Part shown: one piece after another, positions 9,594-19,280 of the stretch
How positions within the stretch are numbered: position 1 is the stretch's first letter
Layout: each line of letters begins with the position of its first letter
Source of the DNA: Synechococcus sp. A15-62
Lineage (GTDB): Bacteria > Cyanobacteriota > Cyanobacteriia > PCC-6307 > Cyanobiaceae
Direction: 5' to 3'
Assembly: GCF_014280075.1 (NCBI RefSeq)
Contig: NZ_CP047950.1
Span: forward strand, 1,426,001-1,490,000
DNA length: 64,000 bases
Made by a program: the position numbers and the translations under genes
The notes under the pieces: generated by a model
The model's database searches: none
Told to the model about the DNA's origin: nothing
What the model saw: the letters and a program-made list of their open reading frames with translations, nothing else

Positions 9594-11414
9594 CTAAGGC
9601 TCATTGCCCTTTGCCAACACAAGACTTCTGAAGGTGGAGTTATTCTCGATTAAATCTTCGTAACAACCTATACCACTTATTATACCTTTATCCAACACCA
9701 GAATACGGTCACAGTGTAATATTGTTGAAAGGCGATGAGCAATTACGCACATAGTAACTCTGCTCCTTAATTTCTTTATTGAGTTCATCACGAGTTTCTC
9801 TGTAAAGTTATCTAAGGCACTTGTAGCCTCATCGAGTATCAATAAATCTGATTGTTTGTATAAAGCTCGGGCAATACCAATTCGTTGACGTTGACCTCCA
9901 CTTAACGAAACTCCTCTTTCACCGACAGAAGTTTGATAACCATTCGACAAACTACTGATATAGTCGTCTATAGAAGCTTGCTTAGCGGCTAGAAGTAATC
10001 TTGAATGATTAATATCATGCGGAGAGACACCATAAGCTATATTTGACTCAATATTAGAATCAGTTAAATAAATAGATTGAGGAACATGCGAAATACGTTG
10101 CTGCCATTTCTTGAGAATAGAATCATCACAATGAATATCAGTATTATCTACCAATATATTGCCATGGTATGGCTTTAAAAGACCAAGAATAATGTCGGAA
10201 AGAGTTGATTTTCCGGAACCTGTTACGCCAACAATTGCAATAAACTCACCCTTATAAATTGATAAATTTATATTCCGAAGAATCATATTATCACTATTTT
10301 TATATTTAAAGCTCACGTCTTTTAAACTCACAAGGGGAACTTCACCAGTTCCTTCTGAGATGTAACTTAGTGCATTTATCGAACTAGAAACAGTTGGATT
10401 AGGCGCGTTAATAAAATCTAGAAGTTTTTCAAGGGAAGATTGATTTGCTTGTAATACACCAAGGGTGGTGAAACATGCCTGTACTGGCTGCATTAGTTTG
10501 TATGCACCTAAACTGACAGCGGCTAAAGATGGCAATAAGTTATTCAATTCATTACCCATTAATACGTAAAATAATGCTATACCAGTAATTAATATTATCA
10601 GAAAACCTTCTACCAGATATCGTGGAATAGTTGCTTTAACAAGTATTCCTGAATCATTTAAAAGACGCTGTCTATTAAACGTATCATAAGTATCAACAAA
10701 TAAATCATAATGCTTGCCCAGAATTATTTCGCGAATACCACCCAAGCTTTCCTGCAAAACTTTGACACTCTGTTGAAAGTTGTAAGTTCGATTCTTCCCT
10801 GATTCACGAAAAGCCCTACGAAAAACAATAAATAAAATTAGATAGAAAATTCCTAGAGACAAACTAGCTGCAAGCATAATTTGCAGAGAAGTAAAAAATA
10901 AAAAGCCACCTACAATACCTATAAGAATAGAATTTACACAAAGCATTAGAATTCCTTTGACGATAGCACCAACTCTTTCTACATCTTGGGTTAATAGACT
11001 GATGATTTTGCTACTTTTACTCCGCAAATGCCACTCATAAGATTTATTTAATATAATATTAAAAGTACTTTTGCCTAAGTCAGCATTTATTAATGAGCCT
11101 AGCCGTGTTTGGTTTCTAATGGTAAGACTTCTTATACTGGAACTCGTTATAATCATAAACATAAAGCACAATGCTAATGCAGGTAATATAAAATTAGTTG
11201 GAATAAAATTAAATATACTTCCCAAAAATCCCGATTGATATATGGTTTTGTCGGGTTCTGAAAGAATTCCTAAAAACGGAATCAATAGTCCTATGTTAGC
11301 AGTTTCACAAATTGCAGAAATAATACTCAATATGAATAGATAAAAAATTTGAACTCTTCTCCTACTTGACAAAATCTGAAATAGGCAAAAATAATGTTTG
11401 AGTGAAATTTTCAT
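9594..11414 (-). CDS. ABC exporter, MsbA-like (lipid/oligosaccharide flippase)
   Basis: A 606-residue half-transporter with a six-helix membrane domain fused to an ATPase domain. The ATPase shows Walker A GVTGSGKST near residues 396-404, signature LSGGQRQR near 504 and Walker B LLILDEATSALD near 524, then the H-loop IAHRLS. Such proteins work as homodimers to flip lipid-linked oligosaccharides or lipid A. It lies between glycosyltransferases and a polymerase-like gene, which fits export of lipid-linked glycan. PglK-type function is equally possible. Confidence 0.85.
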   Translation of the reverse strand: MKISLKHYFCLFQILSSRRRVQIFYLFILSIISAICETANIGLLIPFLGILSEPDKTIYQSGFLGSIFNFIPTNFILPALALCFMFMIITSSSIRSLTIRNQTRLGSLINADLGKSTFNIILNKSYEWHLRSKSSKIISLLTQDVERVGAIVKGILMLCVNSILIGIVGGFLFFTSLQIMLAASLSLGIFYLILFIVFRRAFRESGKNRTYNFQQSVKVLQESLGGIREIILGKHYDLFVDTYDTFNRQRLLNDSGILVKATIPRYLVEGFLIILITGIALFYVLMGNELNNLLPSLAAVSLGAYKLMQPVQACFTTLGVLQANQSSLEKLLDFINAPNPTVSSSINALSYISEGTGEVPLVSLKDVSFKYKNSDNMILRNINLSIYKGEFIAIVGVTGSGKSTLSDIILGLLKPYHGNILVDNTDIHCDDSILKKWQQRISHVPQSIYLTDSNIESNIAYGVSPHDINHSRLLLAAKQASIDDYISSLSNGYQTSVGERGVSLSGGQRQRIGIARALYKQSDLLILDEATSALDNFTEKLVMNSIKKLRSRVTMCVIAHRLSTILHCDRILVLDKGIISGIGCYEDLIENNSTFRSLVLAKGNEP

Positions 11415-11830
11415 TTTCTATGTACAATAAAGCAATGAATATTGATCGTCAACAAGCATATGTAAGATATGTTCAGTATTTTCATGAAAATCCCCAAAAC
11501 ATGTTAATTGGAATAAATGAAATATATACTTGTGAATTTAAAATATTAGGAATTGTTTTTAATGCGCGATCAAGGAAATGAACACCATGTAGTCTTATGA
11601 TGTTTAAACTATTTCCCACACTTTAACATGCCGTATAGGTAAATGGTAGCCATTGCGCGGGATATTACTGGGTTTGTATCTTTAAATACATTAAAGGCTC
11701 AAATACCCGTAAATACTATTGTTCATAAAAATGTGACAAGATAGATGTTCCAGATACTCGCTGGGTTAAATTTAACACAATTAAAAAAGCGTCTAAGAAG
11801 CATATAAGCCTGCATTTCTTAAAGCTCATG
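11415..11830. other. AT-rich gap, no gene seen
   Basis: Only very short open frames occur here. The region would contain the end of the polymerase-like unit and the promoter of the ABC exporter. I identified no specific site. Confidence 0.45.
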
Positions 11831-13189
11831 TCATAATTGTTGTTTATCCTTTATTGATGAAGCTAAAGTTAAACCAGTTGTACCAACTATGAACCCAAGT
11901 GCTGAGGATTGTCCAAGTTGTCCGTTCAAGATTCCCCACACAGAAGCTGCAGCAAGTATTAATGTTATTCTATTGTTGTGTTGAAAAGATTCCCTTAAAG
12001 AAATTTTTATAACGTGTATTGAAATTGCTATTCTCCATAGAATAAATAACGTACCAATAAATAAACCTAACTCATCCATCTGTTTTCCCCAGGACGATTC
12101 AGCCAAAAGGAAACCTTTTGTTCCTGTTAATCTTACTGCTCCAATATTACTTCCCATTCCGATTCCACGGCCAAGAAGCGGGTAACTATCTCTATGTTTA
12201 AAGGGTTCTGTATATTGCCCTAGTACTCGACCTCTCAATTGACTTTCTACGATCTCAACATTCCCTTTATCAGTTTTAGCTGCGCCTGCAGCCAATTGCC
12301 ACCTAAGGGAAAAGGCGTCTGCAGCTTCTTGGACAACTGGTATTCTTAAAACCATTGTTGCTATAAAGTAAACTACAAACAAACCAACAATAAGTGAATT
12401 AATCTTTGACCTGGTAAAGATCAAAACCATAATAGTTGCAGCAAAAACAACAGCGTAATTTGCGAGTAATCCTCTGCTAATTGAAACCGGCAAGGCCACG
12501 ACTAGAGAAATAATTGCTAATATAATTACAAGACTTTTTAAACCATTATATTTATTTTTATTTGAATTAAGTTTGATTTTTGGTGAGTTTGCTGATGAAG
12601 TGCCATACACAACTGCCATTAGTGACGCAGCACTAAACGTGAAAAAAGTTGTTACTGAATTGGTAAAGCTAAAAATTCCAGAAGGTCTGAACTTTCCCCC
12701 AGCCCCATCAAATGCAGATGACCCGGTTCCACCTACAGCAATATTCAAAATGTGCGACGGTGGTGTAGAAGACTGTAAAGTAATTAATATCACCATAGGG
12801 ATACTAATTATAATCGAAGCCCATAAAGCACGTAAAACATCCTTTACAGTAAATACCAGTGGGAATACGAAGATAAGCGGTAATTGAATCCAAAATATTC
12901 TTAATCCATAGAGTGCTGTAAACCAATCTCTATGGCCAACATATAATGTCAAAATGGTAGCGATTAGTCCAATAAAGATGATATCTCTAACCCTTGACCA
13001 ATAAATGGATTTTAAAAGTAATGGCCAAGCCCAAAATAAAGCAAGTAGTGCTATGGGCTCGCGGACTAACAGCAAAGGAGTAGAAAGAAAAGGTAGAAAC
13101 CACTTTCGCAAAGCGCCTTCAAATATCAATAGAACAAGATATGACCATAGAAGAAATTTCACTTTATCTCTTCTTGAACCTAAAAGCAT
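11831..13189 (-). CDS. Wzy/O-antigen-ligase-like membrane protein
   Basis: A 452-residue polytopic protein with about ten hydrophobic helices and a long loop around residues 290-360 (including LLGRGIGMGSNIG), the layout of Wzy polymerases and WaaL-type ligases. Families of this kind are poorly conserved, so assignment rests on topology, the loop and its place between a GT4 gene and the ABC exporter. It starts 2 bp after the stop of the upstream GT4 gene, indicating co-transcription. Confidence 0.62.
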   Translation of the reverse strand: MLLGSRRDKVKFLLWSYLVLLIFEGALRKWFLPFLSTPLLLVREPIALLALFWAWPLLLKSIYWSRVRDIIFIGLIATILTLYVGHRDWFTALYGLRIFWIQLPLIFVFPLVFTVKDVLRALWASIIISIPMVILITLQSSTPPSHILNIAVGGTGSSAFDGAGGKFRPSGIFSFTNSVTTFFTFSAASLMAVVYGTSSANSPKIKLNSNKNKYNGLKSLVIILAIISLVVALPVSISRGLLANYAVVFAATIMVLIFTRSKINSLIVGLFVVYFIATMVLRIPVVQEAADAFSLRWQLAAGAAKTDKGNVEIVESQLRGRVLGQYTEPFKHRDSYPLLGRGIGMGSNIGAVRLTGTKGFLLAESSWGKQMDELGLFIGTLFILWRIAISIHVIKISLRESFQHNNRITLILAAASVWGILNGQLGQSSALGFIVGTTGLTLASSIKDKQQL

Positions 13190-13191
13190 TT

Positions 13192-14418
13192 TTATTTGAT
13201 GATATTATTCAGAAAAGCAGACAATTGTTTTTTATATAAATCAAAACTTAGAGACTTCGACCGCTGAATGCATGACTCTTTCATATATTGGAGCTTTTCT
13301 CTGTCGTTATCTAATTCATCTAAGTGTGAAATGATAGAGCTAGTATCTCGTATTGGCACTATAAAACCATCTATTCCATGACGGATGCATTCGGGACCTC
13401 CTGAGTTCATAGTTGTGATAACAGGTATCCCTTGTGACAAAGCTTCAGTTATAACAAGGCCAAATCCATCAAACAAAGTTGGAAAAAGCAAGACGTCATG
13501 ATTCTGCATTTGTTGCAGAATCTGATTATGAGGCAAAGATGAAAACCAAGTATGCTTTTCGAGAGCTTTATTTAATGGCTCACAATCCTGAGTTACTTTT
13601 TGTCCAATAATTGTAAGTGTGAACCTGTCATTTAATGCATTAATGGCATCCAATGCATAAGACAGACCCTTGCGTTGCGTTAGTGACCCGACAAAGAGAA
13701 CACGCAGTTTTCCCTTATTATATTTTGGCTTATTCAATATTTTATTTGAAGGTGTGCAATATGGAATTACATATATATTTTTATCAGCAAGAAAGTTATT
13801 TCTTAAGGTTGTTTCCACAAATTTACTTGCAACCACAATTGAGTCAGCTAATTCGAGTTCGTCATCTTTTCTTCTTAGCTTATTAGCGCTATCCTTTAAC
13901 CCAGGTAATGTATTAGCCCATTCTGGATTTATTTCCGTCTCTTCCTCAAATATTTTTCGAGCAGTTTTCCAATATCCAATTGGCAGTTCATAAATACATT
14001 GTATGCCTTTTTTTTTCGCCTCAATAAAAGTTTGTTTGGCTCCATCCTCGTAACAGTAGACTGCTTTTGCATAATTATTTTTTTTGAGTATACGGGATAC
14101 CTGTTGATCAAAGTTTTTATAGAGTGAAAAATCAGACATAGGATGAGTCTCTTTCATATCTCGAATTAAGCCTGATCGAAAGCAGACCTGCCTCAAAAAC
14201 TCTCTCTTTGGGTGGCTGACTTGTTTTGATTCAGGTATTTCTGTGAAGACTCGCCTAAAATATTCATCTTTAATATTGCCACCAAGGAAGTCAATAAAGG
14301 GATTATTTTTTGGAAAACTAATGCAAGTATGGAATTCCTCCAATAGGCCACATTCGTACAATGCCTTAGAAGTCATTCGTACATTAAAATTACCGGTAGG
14401 ATGAGATAGAATAATCAT
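13192..14418 (-). CDS. Glycosyltransferase family 4
   Basis: This 408-residue GT-B enzyme has the donor-domain hallmarks FVGSLTQRKGLSYALDAI and FDGFGLVITEALSQGIPVI followed by NSGGPECI. The N-terminus MIILSHPTGNFNVRMTSKA resembles glycosyltransferases of exopolysaccharide clusters. It heads a two-gene unit with the polymerase-like membrane protein downstream. Sugar specificity is unknown. Confidence 0.87.
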   Translation of the reverse strand: MIILSHPTGNFNVRMTSKALYECGLLEEFHTCISFPKNNPFIDFLGGNIKDEYFRRVFTEIPESKQVSHPKREFLRQVCFRSGLIRDMKETHPMSDFSLYKNFDQQVSRILKKNNYAKAVYCYEDGAKQTFIEAKKKGIQCIYELPIGYWKTARKIFEEETEINPEWANTLPGLKDSANKLRRKDDELELADSIVVASKFVETTLRNNFLADKNIYVIPYCTPSNKILNKPKYNKGKLRVLFVGSLTQRKGLSYALDAINALNDRFTLTIIGQKVTQDCEPLNKALEKHTWFSSLPHNQILQQMQNHDVLLFPTLFDGFGLVITEALSQGIPVITTMNSGGPECIRHGIDGFIVPIRDTSSIISHLDELDNDREKLQYMKESCIQRSKSLSFDLYKKQLSAFLNNIIK

Positions 14419-14506
14419 TCAATTAATGCACTAAAATAATAATTGAGTAAAAATAAAATCATTGTCAATGTATTATGTTCATAGTAGTTGACTTTTAATG
14501 TGATCA

Positions 14507-15685
14507 TTATGGAGCTCCACTAGGGCCTTCATCTTCCCTGTCAAACAGAACAAAATTTTCCTTAAGTTTAAGATTAAAGGTATCGTCAGCCATATTGTAT
14601 AGAGAAATTGCCGTCATAATATCTGTCATTGGTCCTGAGACCTCGTCTAACACATCTGTCGATTTAGCAAAAAGGTTTCTTTTGACTCGTATAGTATCCC
14701 CATTCTTTAATATTGGATTTCTTTCGGGAGATACTCCTTCCTTTAAATTCAACTTATATCTTTTTAGAGTTGCAGTTCCACCTCTACTCATCCTAACAAG
14801 CTCGATCTTTCGTTCATTTGCTCTATATTGATGTGTTCCCCCTGCAATCAAGATTGCCTGTGTCAAAGTTGTATTTGAATTAACCTTCAACCGCCCCGGT
14901 TTCTCAACCTCACCGATTACGTTGACTTCGATAGTTTGTGGTGATAAATTAATTGCTGCAATTTTAATAATATCGGCTGATAGTTTTTTGTCTTTAGGTA
15001 TCTCAATCACATCTCCATCATATAGGAATAGATTTTGTGTTTGATTTCCATTCATCATTAAATCAACCAAGTCGAGTGTCTTTTTACTGTATTGATCGGT
15101 TTTATTTTGAGTTCTTCGTTTTAAAATAACTCCGTTTAGCTTTGCCTCTTGTGTAATTCCTCCACCCTTTTGTATTGCATCTACAATTGTTGGTAATCCA
15201 TTGACCGAAACTCTCACAGCACCTTCTGTACCCAAAGTCTCTCGTGTTCCCAAGGTATATAAACCAGGTTGTTCAACTTCGCCAATTAAAGCAATACGAA
15301 CGGGCCTTGGTGTCATGAGAGTAAGGGTTATATCAGGTCTGAGCAATATTTTCCCTAAATTTAATCTGATTTTATCTATAACCTGATTAATTGTTAGCCC
15401 CTCAACATTAATAGATCCTACAAATGGCAAAGATATGGAGCCATCATTTAGAACCTCTAGTCTTCCCGACAATTCTTTGGCATCAAATACTTTCAAATTA
15501 AAAACATCACCGGGACCAGCTAAATACTGCCCTCTCTCAAACGTTGCTGAAGTTAAACTAACATTGCTCGTATTGGTTGGTACTTGACTTTTACCCTGGG
15601 CGAATGCCCTTATTTCAAAAACAAAAGTATTTGTTGCTACAATTGAAAAAGCTAGGATTCCCCTGGCAAAATCACTTCTCGGCAT
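14507..15685 (-). CDS. Wza-like polysaccharide export protein (SLBB domains)
   Basis: I choose the ATG at 15685 because it leaves a proper signal peptide (a hydrophobic core followed by AFAQ). An upstream in-frame ATG at 15748 would bury it and crowd the divergent gene. The mature part has the export domain (YLAGPGDVFNLKVFDAKE, IALIGEVEQPGLYTL) and then SLBB repeats including VNVIGEVEKPGRLKV. Wza-type proteins form the outer-membrane channel for capsule or exopolysaccharide. It is divergent from the Wzc-type kinase, its usual partner, and shares an AT-rich 74-bp promoter region with it. Confidence 0.87.
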   Translation of the reverse strand: MPRSDFARGILAFSIVATNTFVFEIRAFAQGKSQVPTNTSNVSLTSATFERGQYLAGPGDVFNLKVFDAKELSGRLEVLNDGSISLPFVGSINVEGLTINQVIDKIRLNLGKILLRPDITLTLMTPRPVRIALIGEVEQPGLYTLGTRETLGTEGAVRVSVNGLPTIVDAIQKGGGITQEAKLNGVILKRRTQNKTDQYSKKTLDLVDLMMNGNQTQNLFLYDGDVIEIPKDKKLSADIIKIAAINLSPQTIEVNVIGEVEKPGRLKVNSNTTLTQAILIAGGTHQYRANERKIELVRMSRGGTATLKRYKLNLKEGVSPERNPILKNGDTIRVKRNLFAKSTDVLDEVSGPMTDIMTAISLYNMADDTFNLKLKENFVLFDREDEGPSGAP

Positions 15686-15759
15686 CGAATGGACTTTTGA
15701 ATCATATCTGTTAATATAGCAAATATATTTATTGTGGTCCACACGCAATACATTCGCCG

Positions 15760-18147
15760 ATGAGCACGGATATTCCCGAAGAGGATCTTGGCAAGTCTAT
15801 TTCTCTATCAGAAATAGCATTTGCATTAAAACGACGTTGGAAGGTTGTTGCTATATCATTCAGCTTTCTTTATATATTGAATGTAGCATACACACTTTAC
15901 AATTGGAACTTCAATCGAATTTATAGAGGTGGAGTCAAGCTACTTATTGTTGATCCTTTCGGAGAAAATAGCGCTGCTTCAGGGGGTTTACCTAGTGGAG
16001 GAGGCTTAGATAATCAATTTTTCGAGGAACTAGCGAGAAACGACACCGCAACTAATATTCCTACATTAATTGAAGTGCTTAAAAGCAAATCCGTACTTGG
16101 AAAATTATCAGCTTCTAATGATATTTTCTATGAAAAATTAGTAAAATCTATAACAATCACGCCTAAAGGTGAAAACTCAGGTGGTGGTGGGCTTGCAGCA
16201 ATGCGTGGAGGCGGTGGTGATGCTGGCATTTTAGAGATATCTTTAAATTGGCATGATCCATCTGAGGGCAAAAAAATTCTTGGGTTGTTCACCGATACTA
16301 TACTGAATTTTTCTCAAAAAGAAAAGCAATTACGGCTAGTCAAGGGTATTAATTTTCTTGATAGCCAATCGCCAGAATTAGAAAAAGATGTAGAAAAGAT
16401 GCAATTAAAGCTAGCTGAATTTAGGCGCGTTAACTCTATGGTTGATCCTCTTAGAACAGGTCAGAATCTAAAGAGGAATGAAGATAAAATACGTGATGAA
16501 GTTTTGGAGATTGAAAAAACTAGAGATCGACTTTTGCAAGCTCGCTCTGAAATTGTTGCTGGTAATGTTTCTGCTTTAGGCTATCAAGAAGGTATTACGG
16601 ACAGAGGCTCAGGTGCTCGTCTAACAATCTCTGATGTAGACCAAAGCCTTTTAAAAGAAATGCAGAAAGTTGAGTCTCAATTGGCTGCTGCAAGATCTAC
16701 TTACCAGCCCGATTCGTTAATGGTGAGAGGCTTATCAAAGCGACTAGAAAATTTGCGCCCGTTGTTGATTTCAAACCAGCTAGATGCTGTCGATGCTGCT
16801 CTAGCGCTGAATAAAGGACGACTGATGAATGCTAAAAAACGTGCAGAAGATGTTGAAGAAAAATTTCTCTTTACTCAAAACATCATACGAGAATATGAAG
16901 GTCTGCAAGAACGCTTAGCTCAAGCAAGATCTAAGCTTAGTGGGTTGACAAGTGCTCGAGAGGCATTTGAATTTGATAATGCACAAAATAGTGTTCCATG
17001 GCGCATCATTTCGCCTCCAGGAATGTCGAGCATCCCTTTTTCACCCAGACCAAAGCGTGACCTTTTAGTAGGTTTTGTTTTTTCTCTGGTTTCCAGTGCA
17101 GTAATTGCATATTTCCTAGATCTACGCCAAAATGTATTCTACTCTTCAAAGTCAGTATTTTCTAGCATAAAACTTCCGGGCATCATTCACATTCCGTTCT
17201 TGCCAGTCCTGAATAATCTCAAATCCTTTACTTTCTCAAGAGTTAAAATTGATCAAGATAATCTAAATCAACGAGTAATGATCAACCTCTCTGATTTACC
17301 CGAAGATGTTGATTCATTGGTTGAGTTTGAGAACTCCTTCCGAAAGCTTTACAGCATTATCAAATTCGTACACTACGACAAGGATTTAAAGTCAATTGTC
17401 TTTACAAGTTCAGTAACTTCAGAAGGTAAATCGCTACTTGTTTCATCATTTGCAATATTTCTGTCACAACTAGGGCGAAAAGTCTTATTAATTGATGGAG
17501 ATTTACGAAAGCCTCGGCTTCATACTTTATTGAATCTAAAATTAGAGAAAGGTTTTTCCGACTTATTAGATGATGACAACTACAACTTAGCGAAGGTTAC
17601 AAAGAAGATCGGGGATGTTGAGAACCTTGATTTTATATCGGCAGGATTATCATTGACTGAACCAACCATTTTGTTTAGCTCTCCTCGCCTTCAACTTTTA
17701 ATCAATTCGATTAATGAATCTTCCTCATATGATTACATCCTAATTGATACACCTCCCTCGCTAATTTGTTCTGATGCTTCCCTGATCACACGATGCTGTT
17801 CAACCTCTCTTTATATTGTATCTCTAAGGAATGTCAAAAAAAATATGGCAATCGAGGCCTTAAAAAGTTTTACAGAATCAAATGATAAATGCTTGGGAAT
17901 AATTTCTAATTCCACTAAATTTGAATTAAATTCCGTTGATAGCTACTCGAAAGCCTATTCCAGTTATTATAATAATTCATCATTGTTCAATGCACCTAAT
18001 GCCAAATCTGTTTTGACTAAAACTTCTAAATTTCCATCAATCCTGAAAAGCCTGGTTTATAATAAACGAACCCCAATAATTGTCAGAAAGGCTATCGAAT
18101 CATCATCACGATTCTACTATAATATCAAGGAGTGGTTTATTGACTAG
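15760..18147 (+). CDS. Wzc-like polysaccharide copolymerase and BY-kinase
   Basis: A 795-residue protein with a Wzz-type N-terminal transmembrane segment near residues 30-50, a long periplasmic coiled-coil region and a second membrane segment near 430-452. The cytoplasmic bacterial tyrosine kinase domain has Walker A TSEGKS near 550, Walker A' LLIDGDLRKPR near 577 and Walker B YILIDTPPS near 658. A Tyr-rich tail (SYSKAYSSYYNN, later RFYYN) is the expected autophosphorylation cluster. It controls chain length and export together with the Wza-type protein. Confidence 0.9.
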   Translation: MSTDIPEEDLGKSISLSEIAFALKRRWKVVAISFSFLYILNVAYTLYNWNFNRIYRGGVKLLIVDPFGENSAASGGLPSGGGLDNQFFEELARNDTATNIPTLIEVLKSKSVLGKLSASNDIFYEKLVKSITITPKGENSGGGGLAAMRGGGGDAGILEISLNWHDPSEGKKILGLFTDTILNFSQKEKQLRLVKGINFLDSQSPELEKDVEKMQLKLAEFRRVNSMVDPLRTGQNLKRNEDKIRDEVLEIEKTRDRLLQARSEIVAGNVSALGYQEGITDRGSGARLTISDVDQSLLKEMQKVESQLAAARSTYQPDSLMVRGLSKRLENLRPLLISNQLDAVDAALALNKGRLMNAKKRAEDVEEKFLFTQNIIREYEGLQERLAQARSKLSGLTSAREAFEFDNAQNSVPWRIISPPGMSSIPFSPRPKRDLLVGFVFSLVSSAVIAYFLDLRQNVFYSSKSVFSSIKLPGIIHIPFLPVLNNLKSFTFSRVKIDQDNLNQRVMINLSDLPEDVDSLVEFENSFRKLYSIIKFVHYDKDLKSIVFTSSVTSEGKSLLVSSFAIFLSQLGRKVLLIDGDLRKPRLHTLLNLKLEKGFSDLLDDDNYNLAKVTKKIGDVENLDFISAGLSLTEPTILFSSPRLQLLINSINESSSYDYILIDTPPSLICSDASLITRCCSTSLYIVSLRNVKKNMAIEALKSFTESNDKCLGIISNSTKFELNSVDSYSKAYSSYYNNSSLFNAPNAKSVLTKTSKFPSILKSLVYNKRTPIIVRKAIESSSRFYYNIKEWFID

Positions 18148-18409
18148 TTGATATATTTGCTGGGCAAATATCTTCTTAATCTTAAAAATAACTTACCTTC
18201 CTTGATTCATTCAAATTTCTAGCAAAGTATATTTTGCACGAGTACAAAATGAACAATTAATGAGCCCATACAAAATTGGCATTTATTAGTTGAGGCAATA
18301 CTGACTTCTTGATAGGTAGCTGATACTAATTATCTAAACAGGGTATGCGTCAGTAGGTTTAACGTTCCGGTCAAGATTGTAAATCCACCCGGAAATAGCG
18401 AGGTTCTTC

Positions 18410-18964
18410 TCATCCTGGATAGCCCGCCGGCAAACTAATCCAGCCATGCGCAAGCGCTAGGGACGTCAGCAATTCGCCGGCGATCATGAGAACGGCCAAT
18501 CCGGCCAAGAGCTGATACGTCCAGGGCGGCGTAAGTCGGCCGATGCCATTGGTCGACACAGTGGTGTTAGTGGCCAGAAGCTCCAGGAATCGATCGAAGC
18601 GCTCGATGCGTTGAGGCAGGAGCTGGTGGCGCAGATCGACTGCCTTCACGTAGTACACCGTCCCCCCCTGACTGGTGCCAACGGGAACCAGAGCCCGAAT
18701 ATCCTGCCAACGCATAGTCCAGCCGCGCCGCAGCAACCAGCGAATCCAGGCGGGGTACAGCACTTGGATGCCTTCAGCATCGGTCTCCACCCGTTCACTC
18801 AACAGACCGATCACCAACACCAAGCCCAGAAGCAAACCTGCCACCATCAGCCAGCGCGACTCCGCAGGGGCGAGCAACGGCAAGGGAAGCACCAATGCCC
18901 CATACAGGCTGAGCAAGGTGAAGCGGATCAGGGGCGATAAGCCAAAGCGTTCGATGCCGTTCAT
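18410..18964 (-). CDS. Conserved membrane protein, unknown function
   Basis: A 184-residue protein with two N-terminal membrane helices (residues about 14-55), a PH-like beta-rich middle (RWQDIRALVPVG) and a C-terminal helix. The GC-rich codon use contrasts with the polysaccharide locus and marks the return to core genome. Its start overlaps the stop of the upstream small gene by 4 nt, so the two are coupled. I do not recognise the family with certainty. Confidence 0.75.
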   Translation of the reverse strand: MNGIERFGLSPLIRFTLLSLYGALVLPLPLLAPAESRWLMVAGLLLGLVLVIGLLSERVETDAEGIQVLYPAWIRWLLRRGWTMRWQDIRALVPVGTSQGGTVYYVKAVDLRHQLLPQRIERFDRFLELLATNTTVSTNGIGRLTPPWTYQLLAGLAVLMIAGELLTSLALAHGWISLPAGYPG

Positions 18965-19245
18965 CGGTCGTCCGGAGAACCCGGCAGCGGTTCAATCAGT
19001 TCAGCCGGTTGGTAGGTGCCACCAAAAACCTCCTGTTCACGGCCTTTCCAGAACTGACCGAGCCGCATCAGATCGGCATGGGCTTCCTGCACCTTCTCGA
19101 GGTACAGCTGGGGATCCATCGAGTCCTTGGCTTCCTTGAGCTTCTTGAGCCGCAGCATCTGCAGATTCCAGGGCTTGGTCAGCTCGCCCCTCTGCTCGAG
19201 GTAGCGGGCCAGATCGTCCGACGACGGCTGAAACTCAGGCGGCAT
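18961..19245 (-). CDS. Conserved hypothetical protein
   Basis: A 94-residue soluble, charged, mostly helical protein (EFQPSSDDLARYLEQRGEL then LRLKKLKEAKDSMDPQLYL). It precedes and overlaps the membrane protein gene by 4 nt and follows the carotene isomerase gene by about 35 bp on the same strand. No catalytic motif or known domain was recognised. Confidence 0.75.
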   Translation of the reverse strand: MPPEFQPSSDDLARYLEQRGELTKPWNLQMLRLKKLKEAKDSMDPQLYLEKVQEAHADLMRLGQFWKGREQEVFGGTYQPAELIEPLPGSPDDR

Positions 19246-19280
19246 CCCAACTCCTAAGGACCATCACGCTAGGCAGAAGA

